Positions 1 to 10,647 are shown, counted from the first letter of the stretch. The stretch: 64,000 nucleotides of DNA from Schistocerca nitens (GCF_023898315.1 NC_064619.1:298692150-298756149); one strand, 5' to 3'. Program-made: numbers and translations. Notes: a model not told the origin generated them from the sequence alone.

Positions 1-80
1 ATAAATTTAGTGATTTTTTATCAACAATCCGAAAGGAATACTGTAGTTAATAAATTACCTTTGAAATACATATACTGGGT

Positions 81-373
81 TATAATTATTGTAGTCGAGG
101 AACAAAATTAGAAGAAAGATTAGCTAGAGGCGTTCAAGGAATGAATCCACTATGGGAATCTTGTGAAAATAATGATATTGCATATGGAGATAAAAAGACT
201 TAGAAAAAAGACATGCAGCAGTTAAGATTTTCAGCTAGCTGCAGAAGAAAGAATGTATGCTTCTGATGCTTCAGTTGAAGAAAACTGCAGTTTTGGAAAT
301 AATGTACAGAAAGAAAAAATTAGGCATGGGTTTAGATGTTGATGACAATGCTTACAGAGCAGAAAAATATTAA
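81..373 (+). pseudogene. PLA2-like domain fragment of a Polinton minor capsid-type protein
   Basis: Frame 81-203 reads YNYCSRGTKLEERLARG followed by ESCENNDIAY, then a stop. The reading continues in another frame (RHAAVKIFS) with further stops to 373. The Cys/Gly loop followed about 25 residues later by an xxDIAY helix is the layout of the phospholipase A2-like domain that occurs in Polintons and in some small arthropod DNA viruses, where it is linked to membrane passage. In the usual active site a His precedes the Asp; here that position is Asn, and the loop glycines are partly replaced, so the copy cannot be catalytic. The piece lies upstream of other Polinton-type genes in the same orientation. 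Confidence 0.6.
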
Positions 374-639
374 TCCTTATAAATCTTTTTACCTGTATAA
401 ATGACTAACCTCAGCATTATTGTAATACATTACCTAATGGCAAAAGTAAACCCAAAGCAATTACAGTTAAATTCAGTAGTGATCAGTTACATAGCATCGA
501 TAGTTTTTAACTGGTACACGAAAACGAAAGAGTGATAGTAGCGAAATTTAAAGAGCCCGTAAGGATGATAGGAAATCTGGTAGCAATTTACTCAGAAGAT
601 AAGGTATACCTGTTGTTACCTAACAAAAAAGAAAGAGGG

Positions 640-880
640 TTCAGCACTAACAAAAGATGAAGAAGGATTTCTTCCTTTATTACTGGCCACATTACCACAT
701 ATAGCAAGTATTGGTTCATTAACTGGTGGAGCAGGTTGTATTTCCAAAGCTGTAGTGGACAAGAAAAAAGGTGATGCAGAATTAGAAGAACTAAGAAGGT
801 GCAATTTAGCACTGGCAAAGAAAGCTGGCACTGGAATAAAAAAGATTGCAAAAAAATTCATATCCATCCTAGTGCATAAA
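640..880 (+). pseudogene. Polinton-associated small Gly-rich hydrophobic protein remnant
   Basis: An open stretch without a usable ATG encodes KDEEGFLPLLLATLPHIASI, then a Gly-rich run (GSLTGGAGCISKAV) and a Lys/Glu-rich tail ending in KKIAKKFISIL. A hydrophobic segment, a GG-containing helix and a basic tail are typical of a small protein next to the protease in insect Polintons, thought to be a minor structural protein. The role is inferred from family context only. About 60 bases separate it from the protease remnant, in the same orientation. No in-frame stop appears from about 640 to 880, but the start is lost. Confidence 0.5.
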
Positions 881-938
881 GTAATTTTGATTTAGAAAAA
901 CTTACTAAACATTAAAAACCAAATACTTTCATGGTGTT

Positions 939-1090
939 TTTTTATCATTGATGAATTACCTAATCATCCTAGAGAATACGAATCTGCAATAGTTACTTCA
1001 GATACATCTGATCACGTTCACTCACATTGGATCTGTTACCATAAGAATAAAGATAAAAATTCTAGTTTGATTCATTTGGAGGAAGTATAA
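939..1090 (+). pseudogene. Polinton cysteine protease (Ulp1/adenain-like) fragment
   Basis: The frame encodes FFIIDELPNHPREYESAIV, then a His-Trp pair (HSHWICYHKNK) and stops at 1090. The DELP start and the later HW pair, which carries the catalytic His, are the N-terminal half of the adenovirus-type or Ulp1-like protease of Polintons, which matures capsid proteins. The distal part with the catalytic Cys is missing, and a Penelope-type insertion begins 80 bases downstream. The ORF is truncated on both sides and is a relic. Confidence 0.65.
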
Positions 1091-1168
1091 CGAAAGAAGA
1101 TGTTAAATATCTTGGCTCAAGTGAGATGTACTATAACAGACAAAGAATACAAAATTTTAATTTAGTAA

Positions 1169-1275
1169 GACAAACTGCCTATTGGCTACCGTCTGGGGTT
1201 CTTCGGCCGACGTTCAGACAGAAGCCAATAGGCAGTTTGTCAACAAGTGGCCACGAAAGCCTTAACAATTTTGTA
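1169..1275. mobile_element. Short Penelope-type palindromic insertion with 13-bp target duplication
   Basis: The insert begins GACAAACTGCC and ends AACAATTTTGTA. It is flanked by the 13-bp direct repeat TTTAATTTAGTAA (1156-1168 and 1276-1288). Its first half and a truncated inverted copy of that half form a foldback, followed by a tail shared with the inserts at 26870-27076 (inverted) and 39522-39657. It encodes nothing and interrupts the Polinton relic. Assignment to Penelope-like elements is inference from the foldback shape, the variable target duplication and the hammerhead-like core of the longer copy. Confidence 0.75.
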
Positions 1276-2439
1276 TTTAATTTAGTAATTTGGAATCATT
1301 TGTGTATGCTTGTTTTAAAATTGTTGTAATTATAAGTTTAATAATATTGTGAATACAATAAATGAAAATTTTCTGAACTAAGGCATGGTCTAAAGACAGC
1401 TGCAACATGAGTGCGCAAATAAACTTAAATAAAATCAGAAAAGAACTGTAATCAGAACCGAAAATTTTCAATCAAACACTGCAAAAGGAATAAATTCAAA
1501 ATTAATTAAAGCTTCAGCAACAATCTAACTGATGTTTATAATATGTCTGCAGGATTAAAATCATGAGTAGATGGAAAAGTAGACAGTGTAAATAGGCAGG
1601 TTCAGAATGTATTACATGATATTCTTAGAACATCTGAAAATACACTGATTATAAAGGCAAAAGATTGAAAGTTTGAAAAGATCCTGTAAATAGATATGAT
1701 ACAATTTTGAAACATTTAGAAAATGAGTTAACTAATCTTGTTATGCAACCTGAAACTAACAGTACTCTAACACAGTTCAATAACTATGTCAACAAAGAAG
1801 AACTAAAAAATGTTTCTATGAAAGCTGAATGCAAAAACATTCTATTACAGTCCAATAAAAGAATTACAATTTATGACAGTGCTATAGAAGATTATCATAA
1901 AAATATACATAACATCAATATAACTCTTAATTATGCTCTAGATAGAGGTAATATTCTGGAAGAAAAGGTATACCATAAACCAATAATTGCATTTACTTTT
2001 ATGATGTGATGAACAAAAAACACGTTATTTTGAGTATGTATTTGCTCTTAAAAAGATTATGTTGTTGGCAAAAACATAGAAAAAAACTTATCAGTCAATG
2101 ATTTTGATATTTCGCTAAGTGTGCTTCATAATCGATGTGAAATACTACTGCTATCCATTGAATAAAAATATTGCATAGCTGTAAACTTAAGAGACAGAGT
2201 TCAACAATTTACCGACACACATTTCACAAATAGAACAGCAGACAATAGAAGACAAAGAAAGAAGGAATTTGTACAACATCTAAAAATAAAAAAGTAAATT
2301 CGTTAAAAAAGTTTTGTAGGTGATGGTCGGAATATTGGTGAAGAAATTATTAAAGGAATTACACAAACAAATGCAAAAAAAATTTAAAGGAAGAAATGTA
2401 ATCTCTCTAGGTACAGAATATTTATGGCAAGCTTATCTA
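1276..2439 (+). other. Polinton interior, one small ORF of unknown function
   Basis: This AT-rich stretch holds a 100-codon open frame at 1707-2009 (starts MKHLENELTNLV, rich in Asn, Lys and Glu) and a shorter one at 2320-2439 (ends GRNVISLGTEYLW). Neither matches a family I can name. Their position between protease and integrase remnants suggests Polinton-specific proteins, but that is only context. The second frame is cut by the Tc1 insertion. Confidence 0.35.
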
Positions 2440-3628
2440 CATGGAAGCACCAAAGAAACTGATACAGGCATGCCTCCTCAAATACAGACATATGTAAACA
2501 AGCAGAATATGGCGCTCCAGTCGGAAACGTCTATATAAGACAAGTGTCTGACACAGTCGTTAGATAGGTTACTGCTGCTGCAATGGCACGTTATCAAGAT
2601 TTAAGTGAGTCTGAACATGGGGTTATAATTGGCGAATGAGCGATGGGACACAGTACCTCCGAGGCAGCGAAAGAATGCGGAATTTTCCTGTATGACCATT
2701 TCATATGTGTACCATAAATATCAGGAATCTGGTACAACATCAAATCTCCAGCATCACTGCTGCTGGGAAAAAATCCTGCAACAACAGGACCAACAACGAC
2801 TGAAGAGAATCGTTCAACGTGACAGAAGTGCAACCCTTCTGCAAATTACTTCAGATTTCAATTATGGGTCATCAAGAAATGTCAGCATGCAAGCCATTCA
2901 ACGAAACATCAAAACATCATCGATACAGGCTTTTAGAGCCGATGAGCCCTTTGTGTACCACTGATGACTGCGTGACACAAAGCTTTACGGCTCGCCTGCG
3001 GCAGTCAACACTGACATATGTTGCCTGGTCATACGAGTCTCGTTTAAAATTGTATTGAGTGGATGGATGTGGAGACGAACTCATGAATCCATGGACCCTA
3101 CAGGTCTGGGGACTGTTAAAGCTGACAGAGGCTCTGTAATGGTGTGGGCGGCATGCAGTTCGAGTGATATGTGATCCATGATATGTCTGGGTATGACTGT
3201 GACAGGTGACACGTACATAAGCGTCCTGTCTGATCAACTGCATCCATTCATGTCCATTGTGTATTCCGACGGACTTGAGCAATTCCAGCAGGACAATGCG
3301 ATACCCTAAACATCCAGAATTGCTACAGAGTTGCTTGATGACCATTCTTCTAAGTTTAAACACTTCCGCTGGCCACCAGACTCCCAAGACATGAACGTTA
3401 TTGAGTTTATCTAGAATGCTTTGCATCATGCTGTTCAGAGGAGACCTCCACCCTCTCACACTCTCACGGATCTCTGGACAGCCCATCAGGATTCACGGCC
3501 TCAATTCTATCAAGCACTATTTCAGACATTAGTTGAGTCCAAGCCACATCGATTTACGGAGTTCTGTGTGCTCATGGGGGCCCTACACGATATTAGACAT
3601 GTGTAGCAGTTCCTTTGGCTCTTGGGTG
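2440..3628 (+). mobile_element. Dead Tc1-like transposon, copy 1
   Basis: The element sits between TA dinucleotides (2438-2439 and 3629-3630). Its ends are imperfect inverted repeats (ACATGGAAGCACCAAAGAAA on the left, and an inverted ACACCCAAGAGCCAAAGGAA on the right). It is the same family as the inverted copy at 8699-9750; the two share the 5' leader (CATATGTAAACAAGCAGAAT here) and the transposase. It splits the Polinton relic just upstream of the integrase. Confidence 0.85.
2583..3606 (+). pseudogene. Tc1-like transposase relic (copy 1)
   Basis: Beginning MARYQDLSESEHG, the transposase is recognisable across several frames. It includes an N-terminal DNA-binding part, the stretch RRTHESMDP, the GSVMVWAA-like core and a C-terminal segment ending near GGPTRY. 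Many stops and frameshifts are present. Comparison with the copy at 8722-9640 shows the same order of motifs. A functional enzyme would cut and paste its element at TA sites; this one is inactive. Confidence 0.8.
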
Positions 3629-3630
3629 TA

Positions 3631-4003
3631 GTAGAAATTGATTCTGGTAAACTAAAAGGAATTATAAAAATGAATGAAGGATATAAATATGTATTAACTG
3701 TAAATGATGGTTTTTGAAAATATACTTTCTGTATTCCAGTTAAAGATAAAGCTAGTAAAAATACAGTTCGTGGTTTTGAAAAAATATTTAGAGAGGGAAC
3801 GTCAAGAAATTTATAACCAGGTAATGGTAAAGAAATGTACAAAAAAGATTTTCAACAAATTATGAAGAAATATATTACTAACCATTATTAACTTTTACTG
3901 AATTAAAAGCTTCTATTGTAGAAATATTTAATAAGATGCTTGAAGAAAAGACATGGAAAATATTTTCTCTTCAAGGTAATTGGTTACTTGATGGTTCATA
4001 GTC
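3631..4003 (+). pseudogene. Polinton integrase catalytic core remnant
   Basis: The frame reads VEIDSGKLKGIIKMNEGYKY, then VLTVNDGF, a stop, and IPVKDKASKNTVRGFEKIF. Next come a second stop and PGNGKEMYKKDFQQIM. After a frameshift the reading continues ELKASIVEIFNKMLEEKTWK. This is the retroviral-type integrase core that inserts Polintons. The first Asp (NDGF) and the Glu (SIVEIFNK) can be placed, but the second catalytic Asp is now Asn (PGNGKE). The gene is then cut by an insertion, and its C-terminal part continues at 6412. Confidence 0.75.
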
Positions 4004-4033
4004 CCAAATTTATGAACTGAAGTTGATACAAAC

Positions 4034-6395
4034 AAACTGTCTCTAGTGCAGTGTTTTAATTATTTATTCCTCAAATTTTTCCATGTTACAAATGAAAGTA
4101 TCATTTCATATTTTAGTGGTGGTTTCAAGACACAGTTGGAATTGTTTGGAGCTCAGGGCAAATCGAACAGAAACATTTATGAAAGGTGCTAAGTCCCATC
4201 ATATTATTCTGGGTGCTATATTCTTAGTCATTCTTATAATATTACCTCACACATTATTGAATGGATTGAGACAGCAGATTTAATGTCTCTTCCATGTTTC
4301 ACGTTTTTGAGCACAGCCAATTTACAGATGCTTTCCATGTTGGTGTAACATTCTTTTGTTGCTACACATGCTACATCTGTTGGATCAGCTTCTTGAAATG
4401 TTAAGCTTTTTTTTGAGTGTGTCTCATCTGCCACAGCTTGAATATTAAAAAAAATTGGAAGTATTAGTAGACATTAATTTGAAAAGTCCAACAACATTTG
4501 CTCTCTCGACCATTTTGCATAAGTCTCAGGGTACAAATGCGTTCGTCACTGACTTCCTTCCCTCTATCAAGGCCAACTCAGAGTCAGAGGGGAGGAAGCT
4601 GTGCCCACTAACAAGAAACTGTGATTCTATTCATGTGAATAACTCTTTGCCCCCAGAAAAAGGAAAAGAAATACCATAATTTGATTCTTGTTTTGTGCAT
4701 CATAGTTGTCACTCCAAACAATAAGGTTTTTCTTGGTTTTATCCTGGTTTTTAACTTATCAGAATACATGACGCGATTTCATTTCCACCCCTACCAGCGA
4801 TGCTGTCATCCCACAAGCACATGTAAGACTGAATGTTGTCACCTACAGTGACTGCCAAGTTGTAACAGTATAACTGGCGGTGATTAAACGTCTCAGAGTG
4901 CATTAGTGTGGGCACAAACATAACCTGTCATGGAGTTGAGTAGAACTGATGTCACTCTTCAGAAGGCTTTGTATCATTTCGGCCTTCCTGTTGTGAATCT
5001 CTAAACACATCAGTGACTGCAGTGAACCTGCTTTTGTTTCACTGTTGTGTAGGTCAAATTTCTAGCAGGTATCTTTCGTAGGTCTGTGGAAGGAAATGTT
5101 CAGAATTTATCCAGAAAGACTCTACAATAAAAAGTGGAACTTATGGTACTTTCAGGAAACACCTTTGGAAACTGGGAATACATTCTTGAAATATTCAGGC
5201 CAGAATGAGGTAGTTCTTGATTGATCTCACTCGGCTGTAATGGCTAACATCCCAGGGTAAGCCACTTATGAACCGTTTTATACACATGTTGTCCTCCTTG
5301 TTGCATAGTAATCGAGAGTGTCTTGTTCTGCGGTCTGTGAATGTTCGCTCTGCAAGGTTTTTCTTCTTTATAAGTATTTTCAGCCTTTTCTTTCCAACAA
5401 CAAAAATACTCATAAAAATGGTTTTGCGAACTGCAATACGATCCCCTGTACCATTTGGAATAGAATACCAAAGCATTCCCTGCCGGCGACTTTCAGCGGG
5501 ATTAACATAGATTCCAAGCTGACGACGCCATACTGGAGTGACACTAAGAAGACCTATCAGGAAGGTTCCTAGTGTTAAGTAGTCTTGCTTAAATAACTTA
5601 GAAAACAAAACTATTTTCAATGCAGGAATCAGCTCACTGCACCTTAATCTACATTTTCATAGTACCTAAAGGAACAAACAACAAAATATTACGTTTTCCC
5701 TAGAGGACACTGGAGATATGTACACATTCAACAGCAATCATTCCTTACATAGATTTCACAGCCAGTGAAGGGCCCTAAATCGTACCTGCGGTGAGGGACG
5801 TTTCTTAACTGCTATAACTGTTCTTTTTGTGTTTCATCTGCTAGACCTTTCGTTGTTAATTTCTTCTGTTCATCCCTGAATGATCCACTACCATTCTTCC
5901 TCAGTCTCGTACCCACGTGGGTTTCCTCCGCCATAATCTATCATATGGACATCACATATGTTCAAAATGATTTAAAGACTACATGTGGGTATATAATATT
6001 TCATTTATATGATGATGTTACACAGCTGTATATGACCATAATATTTTGCAATGTTTATACACATACCTCATAAGCTGAAGAGCGATGATTCACAAAAAAG
6101 GAGAGAATAGAAGAAGTCTATGCATACACTCATCACAGCAGCAAAGTGAAACACACACAACTGAATGGCACATTGCACTATTATTATGAAATCAGCAGGC
6201 AGCTTAGCAGCATTGCTATTTAGTCATGGCATGTATAACCACTTGGAATTATCGATGGACATAGCACTTTCCATATGTAATCCACCTCAGCATCGTGCAC
6301 CTTTCAAACAGCTTATCACATTTTTCATGAAATTGGCACTTAGCACCTTTCTGCAGTTAACTATCCAATTATAAGTGGATTGGACGCAGCCTGAA
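4034..6395 (-). mobile_element. Inserted DNA transposon relic splitting the Polinton integrase
   Basis: The two halves of the Polinton integrase end near 4030 and resume near 6412, so the intervening 2.4 kb is a later insertion. It carries, on the minus strand, a degenerate transposase-like gene (4260-5940). Ends are approximate: I could not find convincing terminal inverted repeats, and the possible target duplication (TGAACT near 4015 and 6413) is weak. The rest (5940-6395) shows no coding signal. Confidence 0.5.
4260..5940 (-). pseudogene. DUF7869-like insect transposase-type protein relic
   Basis: Minus-strand fragments follow one another in family order: a start near 5934 (MAEETHVGTRLRKNG), an open stretch at 5195-5620 with NPAESRRQG, GKKRLKILIKKK and WDVSHYSR, then DLHNSETKAGS near 5050, then HRQLYCYNLAVTVGDN and LWDDSIAGRGGNEIASC (about 4750-4910), then VWSDNYDAQNKN (about 4700), and a C-terminal piece at 4234-4434. 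Insects have many multi-copy proteins with this set of motifs; from memory they are annotated as DUF7869 proteins, which I could not verify. The SDN..QNKN motif may be part of an RNase H-like catalytic site. Several frameshifts and stops make it a pseudogene. Confidence 0.6.
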
Positions 6396-6411
6396 GTCTG
6401 TTTCAGCTGAT

Positions 6412-6630
6412 GCTGAACTTGTTGAAAATTCAAATGAATGTAATACTACAAAGTATTCAAGAATAAAAATAAAGCCAATAGAATTTAATAAAAATTATAG
6501 GCCACCTGCCATTATATCTAATGCTAAACCTAAATATAAAGTTGGCTATAAAGTTACAATCAGCAAACTTAAAAGAATTTTTGAAAAAGGCTATACAACT
6601 AATTGGTCAACAGAAACATTTGGTACTTAA
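6412..6630 (+). pseudogene. Polinton integrase C-terminal part
   Basis: The reading AELVENSNECNTTKYSRIK leads into AKPKYKVGYKVTISKLKRIF and EKGYTTNWSTETF, ending in a stop at 6630. The K(Y/F)KVG..V.ISK...IFEKGYT.NW pattern is the SH3-like C-terminal domain of Polinton integrases. The frame is open for about 72 codons. The downstream chromo-like part (6640-6800) is only faintly visible. It joins logically to the core at 3631-4003 across the insertion. Confidence 0.7.
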
Positions 6631-7863
6631 GATGTTATTCATTCTAATACAGACACATTAAATGCACTGGATGGAGAAAAAATATAGGAAATTTTTATGT
6701 GTATGAAACACAGAATACAAAATATCCAGATGTGTTAAATAGTTGAGGACAGTTTAAGAAAGAAAGAAAAGAGATAAAGAATATGTTAAATAGTTGGGAT
6801 CTGATAATTCACACAATAGTTAGGTGAGTAAGGACAGCGGTTTTTTATAAAAATATTCTTAGATCTCGTGAAAGCTTGTGTTCAATATATATGCATTATC
6901 TAACAAAAGGTAATATTTCTAAAAATATTTTGGTTCATATTCTTTTTCATTTTATTGTACAAGTTAATTGAGTTTCTGTTATATTCTATTCTTATGAATT
7001 CTTTACAATTTGTATGTCTCTCTTCAAGTACATATAATGGAATCTCTAGTTTTCTTCTTTGAAATCCAATCACATAGTAAACATACTCAAATTCATTATC
7101 AGATAATCTTAGAATAACAAGCATGTTTCTCAGATCAGTAATTTCGGATGGTATAATAACATGTGGCTGAATTTCGATAATTTGTTCTACAAGCAATACT
7201 TCTTGTCTTTTTAAGTTTGGAATTTCTTCTAAATGTCTGTTTATGATTAGTAATCAATACAACATTTCCAAAATAATCAATAAGCAGTTTTATATTTTTG
7301 TAGTAAATATTATTTCTTATAAGTGATCAACTTGAAAGTAAACAAATGAAAAGATAGAGCAAAAGAATTAGGATTAAGAGTGTATTCTAAACTTAGAAAA
7401 CCACAACTTACTGATCTTATTACCAACAACAGTCAACAAATTGTTCACCTTTAAATTTTCATAAATATAATGATGCTTTTGTATAGTATGGTTATGAATC
7501 GCTTTCTTGGGGATTTCCATATTCCAATATCTTGCCAAAATGTTCAGCTTTAAACCATGGATTATTCTCTTGATCAATTATCACCAAAATTCCATGTTGT
7601 GATAAGAATTCCTGTGAATCTCATAGAAAATAATTTTGTTAGATTTGTTATATTTGTTAATAACAATTTTCATATGTTAATGTATCATACATCACAAACA
7701 AGAAAAGTAATATTTCATATTTTGTACCTGTATGATACCCTTACGATGATGCATCTGCATTCATAAATGAATTAAGTGATGAGAACATGAGTAATTTATA
7801 CACTCTGAATGGAGAAGAAATATGTATTGTTTATGAACACTTTAGAAAACAGAAGTAAAATTT
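6631..7863 (+). other. Polinton interior with first copy of a SAP-like unit
   Basis: Between the integrase end and the better preserved SAP-like unit lies 1.2 kb of AT-rich decayed sequence. At 7336-7440 a stop-broken plus-strand reading resembles the SAP-like unit at 7990-8110. The block 7240-7440 is a direct repeat of 7911-8110, offset about 670 bases. An open minus-strand stretch of 98 codons (6900-7196) is most likely fortuitous in such AT-rich DNA. Confidence 0.4.
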
Positions 7864-8215
7864 ATGTTCCACTATATTTCAAAATATTCCTTTAGTAAAA
7901 TTAAATTACTATTATTCATTAGTAGTCAATGCAACTTTTGCGAAATAATAAATAGGCAGTTCCATATTTTTCTAATAAAAGTATTTCTTGTTAAAGAACA
8001 CCAAAATGTAAGCAAATTAAAAGACAGAGCAAAAGACATAGTAATAAGAGGTTATTCTAAACTTTGAAAACCACAACTTATTGAAATTATTAGCAAAAGC
8101 CGTCCAGAGATTGCATCCTGTGTGGATATTGCTTCTAATACAAAGGAACTAAAGGCAAAAGTGAAGGAATTAGGAAAAAAGGACATTCTAAACTAGGAAA
8201 GGAAAAACTTATTGC
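7864..8215 (+). pseudogene. SAP-like helix-extended-loop-helix repeats
   Basis: The frame contains VSKLKDRAKDIVIRGYSKL, a stop, KPQLIEIISKSRPEIAS, and then LKAKVKELGKK. The spacing Leu-Lys-x-x-Ala-Lys-x-x-x-x-x-Gly-Tyr-Ser-Lys-Leu-x-Lys-x-x-Leu-Ile is that of SAP motifs, which bind DNA in nuclear and viral proteins. Two or three units occur in a row, a third degenerate one being at 7336-7440. The function in the Polinton is unknown. Stops break the frame. Confidence 0.45.
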
Positions 8216-8399
8216 ATTGATAACTTATAATTTGGAAATTTGTGTTCTGATAAGTTATATAAATTATATTCAACAACAAGTGCAACATAATGAAATAAAG
8301 GGGTTGACTGTATTAAAAAGAACAATCTTTATAATAATACAGAATGGAAATATACATTAGGACATTTTGCATTATATGAAGTTTTGTGACAGAATTCTA

Positions 8400-8690
8400 G
8401 ATGAATTAGATTGAGAATTCATATTAACATTACGCTTAGATTTGTCTGAAGATTTTATTAGAGAATTTCAAGATAAAATTGATTGGTATACTTTATTGTG
8501 GATACAAAATTTATCTGAACTTTTTATGAGAGAATTTAAAGGAAAATTAAATGGGGTATTATAACAAATAACGAAGAATTATCGGTTATTCTTATTAGAG
8601 AATTCCGAGATAGAATGTATTGGAATAAAATATCGCAACTCAAATTGACTAAAAATTTCATAAGGGACTATTGAGATAAATTAGATTTGT
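8400..8690 (+). pseudogene. Tandem 'LSEDFIREF' type repeats
   Basis: The plus strand encodes degenerate repeats of about 28 residues, seen as LSEDFIREFQDKIDWYTLLW, LSELFMREFKGKLNG, and then fragments with FREF/FIRDY-like segments. Short repeats of this Leu-Ser-Glu-x-Phe-Ile pattern with a conserved Trp are familiar from large DNA viruses and some Polintons, and their role is unknown. The sequence has stops, and it ends at the Tc1 insertion at 8699. Confidence 0.4.
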
Positions 8691-8698
8691 CTTATATA

Positions 8699-9750
8699 CC
8701 ACAAGAAACGGGAACATCTGCCTAATATTGTGAAGGGCCTCCACGAGCATGCAGAAGTGCCGCAACACGACATGGTATGGACTTGACTAATATCTGAAGT
8801 AGAGCTGGAGGGAACTGACACCACGAATTCTCCTGGGCTGCCCATAGATCCGTAAGAGTACGAGAGGGTGGAGATCTCTTCTGCACAGCAGGTTGCAAGA
8901 CATCCCAGATATGCTCAATAATGTTCATGTCTGCGGAGTTTGGTGACCAGCAGAAGTGTTTCAGCGCAGAAGAATGGAATCGGAACCACTGTATAATAAT
9001 TCTGGACCTGTGGGATACCGCATTGACCTGCTGGAATTGCCCAAGTCTGTCAGAAAGCACAATGGACATGAATGGATACAGGTGATCAGACAGGATGCTT
9101 ACATACATGTCACCTGTGAGAGTCGTATCTAGACACATCAGGGGTCCTATATCACTCCAACTGCACAAGCTCCATACCATTACAGAGCCTCTGTCAGCTT
9201 TAACAGTCCCCTGTTGACATGCAGGGTCCATGGATTCGTGAGTTCGCCTCCACATCCATAAACATCCATCCACTCAATACAATTGGAAACGAGACTCATC
9301 TGACCAGGCAACGTATTTCCAGTCATCAACAAACAGTTCTATGTCGATGTCGATGGACCAAGATGTGCTTTGTGTTGAGCACTCATCACTGGTACATGAG
9401 TCGGTCTTCAGCTCCAAAAGCCCATGTTGATGATGTTTCATTGAATGGTTTGCATGCTAACACTTGTTGATGTCCTAGTCTTGAAATCTGTAGCAATTTG
9501 CAGAATGGTTGCACTTCAGTCACACTGAACGATTCTCTTCAGTCATCATTGATCACATTCTTATATGATCGTTTTCCAGCAGTGTCAGAGATCCACGTTC
9601 AAACTCACTTAAATTCTGATAACATGTCATTGTAGCAGCAGACCCTTGTTGTCTTATATGCGCGTTGCCGACGGCATCGCCGTATTTTGCCTGTTTACAT
9701 ATCTCTGTAATTGAAGACGCATGCCTATACCAGTTTCTTTGACACTTCAG
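8699..9750 (-). mobile_element. Dead Tc1-like transposon, copy 2 (inverted)
   Basis: The element lies between TA dinucleotides (8697-8698 and 9751-9752). It is the same family as 2440-3628, on the opposite strand. The best-preserved transposase frame is 8722-9273. Its 5' end reads, on the minus strand, ACTGAAGTGTCAAAGAAACT. It forms the junction between Polinton relic on the left and LINE on the right. Confidence 0.85.
8722..9640 (-). pseudogene. Tc1-like transposase relic (copy 2)
   Basis: A minus-strand frame of 183 codons covers the catalytic half: WMWRRTHESMDP, then GSVMVWSLCSWSD, then SPNSADMNIIEHIWDVLQPA, ending near HARGGPSQY. The SPNSxDMNxIEHIWD segment contains the catalytic Glu of the Tc1 DDE triad. 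The residue expected to be Asp in the QxDNA motif falls in a damaged stretch (QQVNAVSH), so this copy is catalytically dead. The N-terminal half (9274-9640) is fragmented over frames. Confidence 0.85.
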
Positions 9751-9770
9751 TATATATCGAGCAAACACAC

Positions 9771-10300
9771 ATTATCTGCAAAAATTTTAAGACAGTTTCA
9801 GAATAAATAATATTGGAAGTATGTGTTATCTCTACTCTTTGTAACCAATCTGTTAGTAATGATCGAAACCAGTCATTAGCTACCCCTCTTATTCCTAATG
9901 CTTCTAATTTATTTAATAGAATCTTGTGCTCGACTGTATCAGACGCCTTAGAAAGATCCAAAAATATGCCTGTGACACACTCATCTTTATCAAGAGCATC
10001 AAGTACAACTTTAGTGAATTCTACTATAGCTGACTCCATATTTTTGCCACTTCGGCAACCAAACTGTGATTCGCTTAAAAGATTGTATTTATTCAGGTAC
10101 TTCATTAATCTGTCTTTCATAATTGCTTCTATTATTTTTGAGAATGCTGACTGCAGGGAGATGGGCCAGTAATTTTCTACCTCTTCTGCAGTACCATTCT
10201 TAAGCAAAGGTACAACTCTTACCTGTTTTAACTGCTCTGGAAATGTCCTTGATGTGAAGGATTCATTTCTTATATTTGTTAAGGTGCCTTGTATAATCAC
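9771..10300 (-). pseudogene. LINE reverse transcriptase fragment
   Basis: A single minus-strand frame encodes RT motifs 1 to A: FPEQLKQVRVVPLLKNG, ENYWPISLQSAFSKIIE, LLSESQFGCRSGKNMESAIV, and GIFLDLSKASDTVEHKILL, which has the motif A Asp (FLDLSKA). Motifs B and C (YxDD) are absent because the element is cut at 9750. Substitutions at normally fixed positions (PISL preceded by W, SDT for FDT) show decay. Confidence 0.8.
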
Positions 10301-10647
10301 TATGCATTGTTTCAGTACTCATATTGGTACTTCATCTAATCCTACTGACTTTTTATTTTTTAGTTTTTGAACAGTTTTATTGTCTATATTCTCTGTGGTT
10401 GGAAGTAACATCATTGTATTTAGAGCAACATTATTTACAGGTATTATATTTGTTTTGGGGGATTTTTGCTGTAAATTCTCTGCAGTACTTGAAAAATGCC
10501 CATTTACATAGTTTGCTAAGTGTTGTGAATCATTTATTACCTTATCCCCCTCCCTTAGCAGTATGTTATTCTACATTTGTTTGCCTCTTCCCATTTCCTT
10601 TTTTATAACATCCCAGACTGCTTTGCTTTTATTCTCTGCATTATATA

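Larger units (their letters stand above)
1..8698 (+). mobile_element. Decayed Polinton/Maverick DNA transposon, interrupted
   Basis: The parts of this AT-rich stretch that are not later insertions encode, on the plus strand, broken pieces of proteins typical of Polintons: a PLA2-like domain (81-373), a small Gly-rich protein (640-880), an adenovirus-type cysteine protease (939-1090), a retroviral-like integrase (3631-4003 and 6412-6630) and SAP-like and LSE-type repeats (7336-8690). Every piece has stops or frameshifts, so the element is dead. Insertions at 1169-1275, 2440-3628 and about 4034-6395 split it, and a Tc1 element starts at 8699. I see no terminal inverted repeats, and no DNA polymerase B or packaging ATPase in the window. 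The left end probably lies outside. Identification rests on motif recognition by eye. Confidence 0.75.

Noticed and set aside
6900..7196. 98-codon minus-strand frame in the Polinton relic
   Set aside because: All recognisable Polinton pieces here are on the plus strand. AT-rich decay can produce such frames, and no domain was recognised.
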